64,000 nt of DNA from Eulemur rufifrons (lineage: Eukaryota > Chordata > Mammalia > Primates > Lemuridae). The stretch spans positions 121,457,501-121,521,500 of the forward strand of contig NC_090989.1 of assembly GCF_041146395.1 (NCBI RefSeq). Reading direction: 5' to 3'. The notes under the pieces are model-generated. The model had not been told where the DNA came from. It worked only from the letters and a program-made list of their open reading frames with translations, and ran no database searches. Positions within the stretch are counted from its first letter, which is position 1; each line of letters opens with the position of its first letter. Positions 1-10,310 of this stretch are shown piece after piece. The translations under genes were made by a program, and so were the position numbers.

Positions 1-1190
1 TCCACCATTCTTGCCCTCACTGCAGACTCCTCGGCTGAGCCATCTGCATCCACCGGGGACTGCCCTAGTGCCTTTAAAGAAAGGTGGTGGCTCTGGGGCA
101 CCAAGCAATGGCTGGGGCCTCGGGAAAATGTTGGCAGGTGGCCCCCCTACTCCAGAGAACACAGGATAGCACTCTCTCCTTGGCGCAGTCTGCCCTCCGT
201 CCCAGCTTTCCTGGAGCCCACACCTGGTCCCTGGGAAAGGGGCACACCACCCAGGCCAAAGACTGGCCCGTCGGGGCCCCCTGACCAGGATGCTGGACAC
301 TCAGTTTCACTCCCAATAGGCAGGTGCCAAAAGCTGCCTGGGGACAGAGGTGGAGACAGAAGAAAGGGGCCTGACTGAGGGCATCAAACTGCAGTGACCT
401 GCTGCTGCCCCACCCCTGCCTTGGAACCTTAGGACAGAGAAGGATCCGGATGGCTGGGCTCAGGCCGCTGCCCCCTCTGCCTTCTGGGCAGGGCTGGGAC
501 AGGACTGGCTGCCTCCAGGGCCCTGACTGACACATCCTGTCCTTTGATATGGTCCTTTGGCCTCAGAGAGGTGGCTTTTCCCATCTCTGCTGGGATTCCG
601 GGGGTGAGGTTACTGTGGGCAGCCCATGGTGGCCTCGAGAACTTGCTCTCCAGGTCTCTAGGCCCTCTTTCTACGCAAGCACCACCCCTCCTGACATGCC
701 GTAACACTCTCTCCTGGAAATTCTCTCGCCCTTGATTTCCATGAAGGGTCAGAAGCCTTGGAACCTTGTGAATCTGCTGTCTCATTCCCTGCTGGCATGT
801 TAGGTATTTTTACAATTGTTCTGAAACCCCATTATCTCACCCTTCTGAACAGGCTCAGTGTCTCGTGCTGACTGAATACGTGACTGGCCACCAACCGTCC
901 CCTGCTGGCCTCACTCTCGGGGATGTCAGAGAGCTGGGCGGCGGCTCCACGAAGCCCACTTCTCTGGCTGCGACACACGCCCTGCTCCTGAGGCTGGGGC
1001 CGTGGGAAAAGCACAGTGATATCAAAAATAGAAAGAACAGTTTTGGCCACACAGGATACTTGTAAACACTGACTGATGTTTCAGAGAAATGCAAAAGTAA
1101 AATTATAAAGTGGATGAGCTGGGAGGAGCTCAGAGATTCATTTTACTCATTCTCTCCAGCCAGCTCTTCCGACAGGTGTACTTTTACACT
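1..1190. other. Non-repetitive stretch, no gene seen
   Basis: I recognise no repeat or exon here. Open frames on both strands overlap one another and have low-complexity, Pro/Ser/Gly-rich products, as expected by chance in GC-rich DNA. Confidence 0.55.
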
Positions 1191-1199
1191 TACCTGTGC

Positions 1200-1620
1200 A
1201 ATTATTTGCTTAATTCATTCAACAAGTATTTATTGAGCACCCACTATAGGCCAGTGTTGCCCTAGTGCTTAGGCTGCCTCGTGGGAGTGGTGTGGGGCAG
1301 AGGAACATAGACAATGGAGTTATAAATCAGAAAAGGACAGAAAATGTGGAAGGTGCTAAGTGCTGGGGAAAACCAAAGCATAAGATCAGGTAAAGCATTG
1401 CTGGGGCGAGGGGGCAGGTTGTAGCCACAACAGAGTGAGCAGAGGGGGCCTCTGGGGTGAGCATTCCAGAAGGGGCAGCCAGAACCCAGGCCTGCCAGAG
1501 GATCTGGCCGGAGCCCGCAGCTGGAGCAGGCAGGGGGAGGTACTGGGCCCGGTCACTGGCGCACTGGAAGGACTTTGGCTTCTATGAGAATGCAGTGGGA
1601 GCACTGCAGGGAAGGGGAGT
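1200..1620 (-). mobile_element. L2-class LINE fragment, minus strand
   Basis: The left edge reads as the reverse complement of an L2 3' end: a CATTCAACAAGTATTTATTGAGCACC-type sequence followed by a 'ggccagtgttgccctagtgct' type tract (both known L2 tail features). Further right, 'aaggactttggcttctatgagaatg' resembles the older part of the same minus-strand repeat. Copy is ancient and diverged; the right edge is approximate. Confidence 0.55.
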
Positions 1621-1654
1621 GGCGTCCTGTGAGAGCCCCAGGGGGGCAGGGCCA

Positions 1655-1745
1655 GTCTGCAACTCCATGCCTAGCACAGGGCCTGGCACCTGGCAAGGGC
1701 TCAGAAATTCCAATGGAGTGAATGAACGGATGAACAAATCCAAGA
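1655..1745 (+). mobile_element. L2 3' tail, plus strand
   Basis: Contains the characteristic L2 tail order: 'cctagcacagggcctggcacctgg', then a degenerate 'ctcaataaa' region, then a 'gagtgaatgaacggatgaac' terminal repeat. It lies just beyond the minus-strand L2 piece in opposite orientation. Confidence 0.45.
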
Positions 1746-1789
1746 GGGGGACTGTGCCCACACCTTCCCGGAGAGACAGGACTGTAGGC

Positions 1790-1905
1790 ACATCTGGACA
1801 GATTTCCAATCTGGTCATCGTATCTGGACCAGAGATTCACGTCCATATCAGCTGGGGAGCTTTTCAAAATCCTCACCCCCAGATGCCTTCTCCACAGTCT
1901 TAATT
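1790..1905. mobile_element. Possible MER5/MER20-type hAT remnant
   Basis: The phrase 'tatcagctggggagctttt' followed by a 'caaaatcctcaccccc' tract resembles the middle of small non-autonomous hAT-Charlie elements. Terminal repeats are not clear, so this is tentative. Confidence 0.3.
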
Positions 1906-1997
1906 CTCAGGTTGGAACAGGGGAGGGTCCTGGCTGGGCCCGCACGGGTACGCGGCTCTCAGGCATGCCCACTCCACTCCCCGGTGAGGAACATCAC

Positions 1998-2095
1998 TCT
2001 GGACCTTCTTGGACACTGCCAAGTACTCAGCACCTGGCACCATATCCAGCCCCAGGGCACGTATTTAGTGAATGAACAAATGTTTGTTGACTGAA
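1998..2095 (+). mobile_element. L2 3' tail, plus strand
   Basis: Shows 'tcagcacctggcaccatat' and then 'gtgaatgaacaaatgtttgttg', the usual last part of an L2 LINE. Only the tail is left. Confidence 0.4.
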
Positions 2096-3034
2096 TTCAT
2101 GGGTGTATAAAGGCATGGACAGAGCTAATGGACTGCTCCTTTTCATTTTAAACGCAGATGTTTGGAATTGTATAAATAAATAGCATTCCAGAGAATGAGA
2201 GGCCTCAAGCTGTTGTTATCCTTGTCCCTCCACCTCCAACCCCCAAAACTCGCTCTTACCTCTTATCTGGGTCTCTTCTGCTTTATTGCCTTCTGCCCTA
2301 ACAAAGGAGGAGCATGGAGATTTGGGGGGTTTCGAAAACAGAACTTTTATAAGCCCCTGTGCTCCTACGGAGCTCTCAGCCAGCAGGGCCTCTCAGAGGA
2401 CGGGGCTCCTGAGGAGGGAGGCTGTGCCAGACAGCCCCATGCTCCCAAAGAAAAAGGGAGCGAGCGGGAAGGGGGGGCAGGGAGGGCGGTAAGAGAGCCA
2501 GAGAGAGGCAGTCGGTTCACTTCCCTTTCCACGCAGGAGGGGCCACCCACATTCCAGGGACAGGGACCACATGCTGCCTGCAGGAAATGCTGGGGCTAAG
2601 GGGACAGTCCTGTCTGCCCTTCCCTTCTCAGCTCGCCCTTTCTCGGCCCAGCTGCCCCACTGGGGAGCCTGGGGCCCCAGCTTGCTTCCAGGTGCTGGCT
2701 GCCAGAGATTTTTGCATGTAAATAAAGAGCCCCTTATTATCCTGACATACTTGGAATAAGCATGGCCATTTTTTTCTCTTCCCAGAATTCAATAAAGGCC
2801 AGAAATTCCACGAGGCATCTGACTCAACTCTATTTTCTCCTTCCTCTTGCTCTTCCACCCCTACTGCTGTGACTTTGAAAGGACAGCCCCAGGATCTGGT
2901 GCTCTGCAGCCCCTCCTGAAGCTACTGCTGCACGTGGCGGCCAGGAGTCCCCTGACCAGGGGCCCATTTGGTACACCCCACTGCAGGGTCAACTGTGTTC
3001 TCAGGAGAGTAGGTAGTGGGTAGGAAACGGCCTA
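2096..3034. other. Non-repetitive stretch, no gene seen
   Basis: No repeat family or coding exon recognised. Several overlapping frames on both strands without protein-like composition. Confidence 0.5.
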
Positions 3035-3240
3035 GCACAAAAGTCAGGCAGCCAGGTTCGAATCCTGACTCCTCCACTTCTCAACTGTGCGGCAAATGAG
3101 TTACCCTCTCTGAGCCTCAGTTTACTCATGTCTAAAACACGTGTGCCAAAAGACCCTTTCTCTTAGGGTGGCTGTGAGGATTGAACGGATACCACACAGA
3201 GAGCACTTAATGAACAATAGCTGTAAGTATTGTATTTTCA
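3035..3240 (+). mobile_element. MIR SINE, plus strand
   Basis: Shows the MIR core in order: 'agccaggttcgaatcctgac', 'ctgtgcggcaaatgagttac', 'ctctctgagcctcagtttac', a T/C-rich 'taaaaca' zone, and 'gctgtgaggattgaacg' with a tail toward 3240. The tRNA-derived 5' part is short. Ancient mammalian insertion. Confidence 0.75.
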
Positions 3241-3244
3241 TTAG

Positions 3245-3745
3245 TATTCAGCGCTTGTTACATATCCACTACTGTACAAGGTTCCAGGATCCTTAACTAA
3301 ATAAGATATGCTCCAAGCCCTCAAAGAGACCACCTCAGCAAGGAGACAGACAAGGAAACAGGAGGCTCTGGGTTATGTGTGACTAAATATGTGATTCAAT
3401 TAAATGTTGATTCAAGGCAGAGGGGGAGATGAGATTAACCCTCCACAAAGGGATCAAGACAGGTTTACAGAGTAAAGGGATCCCTGAAAAGGTTTTGAAG
3501 ATTGAGCAGGAGTTCTCCAGTCAGACAACAGGGAAATGACATCACAGGTAGAGGAGACAGCATATTCCAAAACTCAGGGAGGCCAGCCAGCAAGCTGGGT
3601 TTGGAAGTGCAGGGGGTAGAAATCTAAAATGGGAAGAACAGAAGGATAACAGGAAAGCTGGCAGATGAGCAGAGTCCACCGTGGAAGGCTTTTGGGGCCT
3701 TGCCAGGAAAAGATCTAGACCTTTCCCTAAGATGACTGTCCTGCA
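3245..3745 (-). mobile_element. Diverged L2-class repeat, minus strand
   Basis: Follows the pattern of a reversed L2: 'caagccctcaaagagaccac', 'gagacagacaaggaaac', then 'gaggccagccagcaagctgg' and 'ggaaggcttttggggccttg'. Similar minus-strand material recurs at 1200, 8020, 19050, 44470 and 49445. Edges uncertain. Confidence 0.45.
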
Positions 3746-4184
3746 GTGAAGGGTGAAACTGCCGGGGTTCCTTCCAGGCAGACTTCTCTGGCTGTAGCGG
3801 GAGGGGGACAGGCACACTCTGGAAGAGACCAAGGCTGGATCGGAGCGAGAATATGGATGCAAGAGGATAGGGCAGTGGCCCCACGCATCAGTCATTCCCC
3901 CGTCTCCTTCCTGACAGTTGACATATCCGGGAACACACCATTTCTCTTTATGCTAGCTCATTCTTTATCCATTTTATGTTGCTTCTGTTGTACCATTCTA
4001 GCTGCTGCTTCATTTTTTCTTAACAGATCTGAAAATGCTACCCTCTTAAAATGAAAAGGATATATCTACTTGCCACTTGTCACCTCCTTGCCCACCAGTG
4101 GCACCTGACTCAGGCTTGGGGAACCACCAATCCTGCTAGTGAAAAGAGTGCCTGATTTTGGAGAAGAACTGGGAAGAGACTGAT
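3746..4184. other. Non-repetitive stretch, no gene seen
   Basis: No element recognised. A 102-residue plus frame starting at 3746 has no recognisable motif. Confidence 0.45.
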
Positions 4185-4460
4185 CAAAGGATACAATATT
4201 TCAGTTAGGAGAAGTAAGTTCAAGCGATCTATTGCACAACATGGTGACTATAATAAGAATGTACTGTATACTTGAAAATTGCTAAGAGAGTAGATTTTAA
4301 GTGTTCTCACCACAAAAATGATAAGCATGTGAGATAATGCATGTGATAATTGGCTCTGCTTAGCCATTCCACAATGTATACATATTTCCAGACATCATGT
4401 TGTTCACCATAAATATATACAATTTTTGTTTGTCAATAACAAAATAATTTTTTTTTTAAA
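4185..4460 (+). mobile_element. L1 3' UTR fragment, plus strand
   Basis: Typical L1M-type 3' UTR sequence: 'tctattgcacaacatggtgactataataagaatgta' style tract, 'tgttctcaccacaaaaatgataag', and the terminal 'accataaatatatacaattt' with an A-rich end near 4450. Severely 5'-truncated; no coding part. Confidence 0.7.
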
Positions 4461-4814
4461 GTAAGGGCCTGAGCCCAGGCCATGGAGAAGGGTCTGCTCA
4501 GTGTGTGGGGTCAGCCAGCTTCAGCCTTCAAGGCCCTTCTGACTTTGCGTGGGCTGCACGTGCACGGTGCTATTGCTGCTCTGAAAGAGGGGACCCGCCG
4601 GCCTGGCCGGCCGCGCAGACCCAGACTCACCCACAGCTCTGCCTGGAGCACACACACACAGCACCTCCCCTTGAGCGAAAGAGATTTAAGCAGACCCAAG
4701 GATGACTCAGCTGTGGAGCCCTTTCTGGAGTAACTGGATTGTTCCTTATTAATGAAAAATATGCAGGGGGAGGAGGGAAAGAGGAGGAAGAAAGGAAGAT
4801 GAGAAGGGAAGAAA

Positions 4815-4985
4815 GGCACCATCTGATTCATCTTCACAAGAATCTTGTAAAGCAGGAATTACTGTGCCCATTTTACAGATGAAGAACCAATCTCATTAAG
4901 CGACCCGTCAAGATCATTTGTAGTGAGAAATAGAACTAAGCTACCAGCCCAGATCTGTCTGATTTTCAAGCTGCTGCTTTCTTTT
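4815..4985 (-). mobile_element. MIR SINE, minus strand
   Basis: Reverse-orientation MIR core: 'ttcacaagaatcttgtaaag', 'gcccattttacagatgaag', then 'ccagatctgtctgattttc'. The match covers the MIR core and its 5' part. Confidence 0.65.
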
Positions 4986-4989
4986 AAAA

Positions 4990-6290
4990 GACTAAGGTCC
5001 CAAATAGCACAGCAACTATTATTTTTTTAAATCCCCTTCCAGTCTTCTTTTGTTCAAGTGCCAAAAAATCGTGTATCTTTCTTTTGTTCATTTACTATTA
5101 TACAATTAACATTTGTAAAGTTGCTAAATAGTCTTTATAATAATCACTTTTACATGATATGACTCACTTAGCCATCACTGAACATTTGGGTAGTTTCAAC
5201 GTCTCTGGATTATAAATCCTCCCCACCTCCTCTTCCCCCACCAGGCTCCCCTGACTGAGTCAGGGCCCCCACCTGCCCGATGTCTGGAAGCTTATGTAGG
5301 TCACTGGGACCTGACCCTGCCTGCCACAGCGCAGCAAGGCATTCCAGAGTCCCTCGGAGGACTAGAGCTACTGCCTCCCCCTCTCCCTCCCTCTGCCAGG
5401 CCTGGCATGGACAGCTGCCCCCCTACTCCCCCTACCCACTCAGGCCACAAAATTGAAGGTGGTGTGGACTGGGGACTGCAAAGGCTGGTTGAGGGGGGTT
5501 CTTGTATGCTCAGGAGCCAAAGGGCACCCAAATGCCCCCAAGGGCTGGTCAGTAATGATTCCAGCGCTGCCGTGGGAGTCAGATCCCTGCAAAGGGACCA
5601 GGGCACCACTCCTTCCCCATTCTCTTGAAAAGCCTCTTCCAGAGGGTTCTCTGTTTTCTGCCCCCTCGGGGAACATGGCCGCGTCCCAACCTGGCTCCCC
5701 AACAGTTCCAAGCTGGCCTCTGGAAGCAGAAGCACCCCTGGCAGGCAAGCAGACAGGCACAACCGCCCAAGGTGAATGGCCGAAGAGCACATTTTCAGGA
5801 TGCTTCTGTGTTTTATCTGTTTGCAAAGCAGATATTTGGGGAGGTTGGGCTCAGAATTGCTTCATGGCTGCCAGTCCCATGGGAAATGGTTCGCATTCTT
5901 AGCATAGTTGGAGGGCTGTGAAGCAACAGAGATGACTGCTCTGGGGCCTCTGCTGACCGAGGAAGATGAGCCACCACCTCGGCATCTTCTGTCCTTGGAC
6001 GGGTTCCGGTGTGGGACATGCTGGGTGTTCTTTCCAAGAAGGCAGAGTGATGAGAAGTCTCTAGAGGGGCTATTTGGAGAGAGTCATTGCATTACTTATG
6101 TAAGCCCAGGACTGGGAGTGCTTTCCAAGGTCACGTTAGCCATGCCCCTGCCTAGAGAACCATACACAGTGCCCCAGAAACGGGCTTCAGAGATGCTCGT
6201 TAAGCATCAATGAGAGCTGCTTTCTCTGGCCAGTGGGATTTCAATTTCTTCTGGGCACGTTGCTGTTTGCATTTTTTCTTCTGCAATTTT
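4990..6290. other. Non-repetitive stretch, no gene seen
   Basis: No exon or repeat recognised. Two overlapping frames of about 150 residues (5301-5792 minus, 5453-5902 plus) cover the same DNA on opposite strands and neither resembles a known protein. An AP-1-cored palindrome lies at 5249-5265. Confidence 0.5.
5249..5265. promoter_or_regulatory. 17-bp palindrome with AP-1 core
   Basis: Perfect 8-bp arms (cccTGACT and AGTCAggg) around one central G. TGAGTCA at 5256-5262 is an AP-1 core. Function is inferred from motif only. Confidence 0.3.
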
Positions 6291-6291
6291 G

Positions 6292-6362
6292 TTTCTTTTA
6301 ATAACGAACGCATACCATGTTAAAACAAAATCAATAAAATTATTTTTGAATAAATAAATAAA
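6292..6362. repeat. A/T-rich tract
   Basis: Runs of 'taaaacaaaatcaataaaat' and 'aataaataaataaaaa'. Could be an old retroposon tail, but nothing recognisable lies upstream. Confidence 0.5.
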
Positions 6363-6520
6363 AAGGCCTCAGAGCCAGGGCATTTTATCTCCTGCCTTGA
6401 TAGTAAGCCTCAGGGAATAGCACTCTTTCTTGTCAGAAAATCATCAACCCTCTGTCCTCTTTCCTGCAGCCAACTCGATGACTGTGCACTGCTGAAAAGG
6501 AGGTAGAGCAGTGGTCCCCT

Positions 6521-6534
6521 GGGGGGGGGGGGGG
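6521..6534 (+). repeat. Poly(G) run of 14
   Basis: Uninterrupted G14 preceded by CCCCT. Homopolymer of this length is unstable and sequencing-error-prone. Confidence 0.9.
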
Positions 6535-7160
6535 TCAGACCTGTGACTGGTGCATGTTGGACCAGGGGACACACTGGTTGGTGGCCAAGAACCACACCTA
6601 CAGAATTCCCTGAAATGAGGAACAGCATTCCTGAGACCACTCAGTGGAGACAGCCTCAAAGGCAAGTTGGACTTTACTCAGGCCCTGCTCAATGCCAGGA
6701 AATGCAGGGGGAGAAAATCGCCTTCCGGTGCCACCTCTGTGGCGGGCACACAGGTCCCCTGCCCAGCTGGTGTGCGTAGATGTGGCCTCAGGAAGCTTGG
6801 CCTGAGGCCCTCTGGAAATGGCCACAGCTGGGCCACAGGGGCCTTATCCGCCGCTTCCTCGGAGCTTCGGGGAAGCAATAGAAACAGGCGCTGAGGCAGA
6901 GGGAAAACCGGGCAGCCGGTGGCTTGGGAGGCTACCTGTGACTGCCTGAACACGAAACAGGCAGAGAAATCCCCTGGGAGGCTGAGGCCAGGTGCGAGTG
7001 GGACTTAGGAGAGGCCAGACCCCTCCTTGGGGGTGGTCAGGGGCCAGGAGGAGCCGGCAGGTGCGTGAGCTGGAGGGCTGACAGACGAGGGCTCTGTCAC
7101 CACCGACTGTCCTGCAGGGCTGTGAACAGCCCAGTGCCCACGCCACACCCCAGACCAATC
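6535..7160. other. Non-repetitive GC-rich stretch, no gene seen
   Basis: Overlapping frames on both strands of 70-105 residues, none recognisable. No repeat identified. Confidence 0.5.
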
Positions 7161-7164
7161 CAGC

Positions 7165-7256
7165 TGAGCTCTTTAGGGTGCGACCCAGGTACCCGTGTTT
7201 TTAAAACTTCCCAGGTAATTAAAATATTCAGCCAGGCTTGAGAACCAGTGCTTTAA
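7165..7256. mobile_element. MER20/MER5-type hAT fragment
   Basis: 'gggtgcgacccaggtacccg', 'tttttaaaacttcccaggta' and the terminal 'cttgagaaccagtg' match the right half of a small hAT-Charlie element. The left half is missing. Confidence 0.5.
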
Positions 7257-7289
7257 AGAGATATCTGTTTGTTCATCAAACAAAGTAAG

Positions 7290-7575
7290 TAGGGCTCATC
7301 CCGAATGATTCATCGAGCCACCTTCTCTCATCTTCTTCTCTTCTCTCCTCACTTCCCTAGTCTCTCCAATCCCTGTCATTCTTCAGCACCCATCTCAACC
7401 GTCACCTCCTCAGGGAAGGCCTCCCTGGCTGCCCCAGCTGCAGTGAGTGCCTTCCTCCAAAGGCCCCTGTCGCCCGGGACCTGTGCCACTTATCACGCAC
7501 AGCCATCAGTCGGGGGGGTTGTCTGACAAATTGGGCAATCTGGTCCCATGGGGGCAGGTACTATTGTAACCTGCT
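7290..7575 (+). mobile_element. L2 LINE 3' region, plus strand
   Basis: Shows 'acccatctcaaccgtcacct', 'cctcagggaaggcctccctgg' and 'ctgtgccacttatcacgcac', the ordered hallmarks of L2 just before its 3' UTR tail. Diverged, non-coding. Confidence 0.6.
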
Positions 7576-8019
7576 GACCTACCGCCACTCACTGCCCACA
7601 TCGTATGCGCAGTAAGTGGTTTCCGGCTGACTTACATGCTAGTCAACATTTCAAGCAATCTTAGTAAGAGAATTAAAAGAATGCCTGATACAAATTAGTG
7701 GTTTTATTGTTGATCAGCGATTGTGGTCACAGACATATGTATGGTAGAAATGGCTACAGGAAGAATGGCAAGAAGTGTCTCTCAGGCTGTCTCCCAGAAA
7801 TGTGTTGTAACCCATATGACCCAGCCCTCATGTGGTCCAGTCTCTGCACTGAACATCGTCAAAGAGGTGGCAGTTCCGCAGTGTGGTAGGTGATGAGGGG
7901 TGTTTTCAAATTAAAATCACTTCAAATATTTACTGCAGTCTCTTAAGGAAACTTGAAGATGACAAACCAAACACAGATAATGCATTTGTATCTACTCTCC
8001 TTCTCTTCCCACCCAAAAA
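7576..8019. other. Non-repetitive stretch, no gene seen
   Basis: No exon or repeat recognised. Confidence 0.45.
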
Positions 8020-8440
8020 GCACATTCAAGGAGCTGATCCATCAGCTGGGCTTTGAGGGGTGGAGAGAAACAGGAGGGCTGTCCTAGCCAGAGGGACACA
8101 AGCCCCCCTGGTTCTCAGCATGGCAGGTGGTCCTGTGAGTGTGGAGTGCAGGGAGAACAGGATGGGCTGGTTAAAAAGAGACTGAGAAGGGGAACCAGCG
8201 TATGAAGGGCCTTGAGTCACAGGCCAAGGGGGTGGATTCCAGGTTTTCCACCCAAAGCCTACAGCTGAGAAGTGGTGTGATTGGATCACTCTGGCAACAT
8301 GCAAGGGGCGGGAGACCAGTGAGGACATTACAGCAGGGTCTAGGAGAGAGGGCCAGGCACAGAGAGGCTGGAGACGAGGGTTGGCCTCTGTCAAGTCCAC
8401 CAAGGGCTGCCAAAGAAGATGCTTCTGAGCCCCATGCCCT
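8020..8440 (-). mobile_element. Diverged L2-class repeat, minus strand (tentative)
   Basis: 'tatgaagggccttgagtcac', 'gagaagtggtgtgattggat' and 'cactctggcaacatg' follow the order of the reversed ancient LINE also seen at 1200 and 3245. Very diverged; class is tentative. Confidence 0.4.
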
Positions 8441-9465
8441 GTGCGGTGTGTTCTCAGGCCTGGGTCTGGCATTGAAGGTGCTCCCTCACACCTTACTCAA
8501 GACACGCTCCAGAGGTCCCAGGCCTGCCAGCCAGGTGCCCCAGGGCCAGCTGGCCACTCCACACTGCTCCTCCAGTCTCTGAGTTGAGATCAGACTCCTC
8601 CCAGGTGCTGGGAAGGCCACCCTCAGCTGCCTTCCCACAGGCCAACATTTTCACTTTATGCTACAGCAAAAGACGTCTATAATTGCCACCAGATAGAAAA
8701 CAACAAATGAATCTTTAAACTCAGACAATATGAAATATATTTCAGTGACTTTAGAAAGGTTTTTTTGTGTGTGTGTTTTCTTTTTGGTCAATTTTTACCA
8801 AAAGAATATAGGAGTCTGGGCAGCCTAGGTTTTCCAGGAAGCTGATGCTGAGATGGACTTAAGAAGGTAGGATGACCTCTGGCAGGGGAGGGTGACTCCT
8901 GTGGATGGAAGAGGACAGAAGCAGGATTGGAGTCTTCACATCTGCAGATCTGACAGGTTCTGCCAGTCGTCAAACTCAAACAAAGATCACCCATTAGAGG
9001 ACTCTCTGGTTGGATGGGAATGTGGAAACGGCTGGCCCTTGTACCACCATCTTGCTCAGTCATTGGCCAGGGCCTCCTCAACAAGAGCATGAATGTGGGC
9101 TGAAAGCTCAGTGAAGCCTGTGGGAGCCAACAGCTGTAGGCTGCCAGCCCAGCACAGCCTCCAGGCTGGGCGGTCCTTTCTTGGAGCGACGCATCATCCT
9201 GTCTGTCTAGAGTCCCTCTTCCTCCTAGCCTCCAGTTCAAGTGGGCCACATCTGTTGTGTTTGAACCCTGCGTGCCTGTCTCCAAAAGGGGCTTCTTCAC
9301 TCTGTCCATCACCTTCCTTCCCTCCTGCCTCACTAGACAGAGGCACCTCTCTCCAGCGATATGTTCTGCCCTGTCCCCTCACTTCCCAACACTGAAGCCT
9401 TTTTCCTTTGTCTCCTGGTAATACTCTGCCTAGAACCCACCACAAGTAAACTCAAAAGATAAATG
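8441..9465. other. Non-repetitive stretch, no gene seen
   Basis: A 181-residue minus frame (8788-9333) is the longest here but overlaps plus frames and resembles no known protein. A short (GT)n lies near 8768. Confidence 0.5.
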
Positions 9466-9469
9466 ACTG

Positions 9470-9845
9470 GTTGGGCAAAGATCTGCACCTCTTGAGTCAC
9501 CAAGGGCTAACTGTCCAAAGACATAAAAAGCTCAATACAAGTCACAGATATAACCAAACAGAAAAATGAGCAAAAGATATGAATGGACAGTTTATAGAAA
9601 AGGAAGTACAAATGACGCTTAGATGAAAAGACACTCAACCTGACTCACAGTAAAAGAAATTCAAGCTAAAGCACGAGATACCATCTTCACCTATCAGATT
9701 GGCAACGATCAAAAAGTTTGATTCAGTACAGCGTTGGCGGGAAAACAAGCACGCTCACTGGCTACTCATGAGAATGTGAGTTGGTAAAGCCATGTGGAGG
9801 ACAGTTTGGCAATGTCTCTCTAAGTTACAAATTCCCACGACCTTC
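9470..9845 (+). mobile_element. Old L1 ORF2 3' part, left piece
   Basis: 'gcaaaagatatgaatggaca' then 'agaaattcaagctaaagc', 'gagataccatcttcacctat', and 'ggaggacagtttggcaatg' follow the end of L1 ORF2. Many stops. It resumes at 10092, on the far side of a MIR. Confidence 0.7.
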
Positions 9846-9847
9846 AG

Positions 9848-10090
9848 AAGGCAGTAGAATGTAATGGTTAAGAACACAGAATGGAGTCAGAACACCTTGG
9901 TTTGAATGCCAGCTCTGCAAGTCATTTAACTTCTCTGTGCCTCAATTTTTCTCATCTGCAAAATGCGATAATAATAGTACCTCCCTCTGGAGATTATTCC
10001 AAGGATTAAAATACATTAATTATTGTAAAGCACTTACAAGAGTTTCCAGCTCTCAGTAAATATGTAAATGTTAACTATCATTATTATTAA
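9848..10090 (+). mobile_element. MIR SINE nested in old L1
   Basis: Nearly full MIR: 'atgtaatggttaagaacac', 'tttgaatgccagctctgca', 'ttaacttctctgtgcctca', 'tctgcaaaatgcgataata', 'gattattccaaggattaaaa', and a 'ctcagtaaatatgtaaatg' tail. It separates two collinear L1 pieces. Confidence 0.8.
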
Positions 10091-10091
10091 T

Positions 10092-10310
10092 TGCCCCTGC
10101 AATTCCACTGTTAGGAATTTCTCCTACAGATATGCTTGCACATGTGCTAAATGAGTATATAATGTTATGCGTTGTAGCACTGATGTAATTGAGGAGAAGA
10201 TTAGATATAATCCAAATGTCCATTAACAGGCTAAATTAATTATGGTGCATGTACATAATACAATACTATGTGGATACCAAAAAAATTATAAAGAAGCTCT
10301 TTAGTACTGA
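10092..10310 (+). mobile_element. Old L1 ORF2 3' part, right piece
   Basis: Continues the L1: 'gcaattccactgttaggaat', 'ccaaatgtccattaacagg', 'tatggtgcatgtacataat', 'ctatgtggatacc'. Collinear with the piece ending at 9845. Confidence 0.7.
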
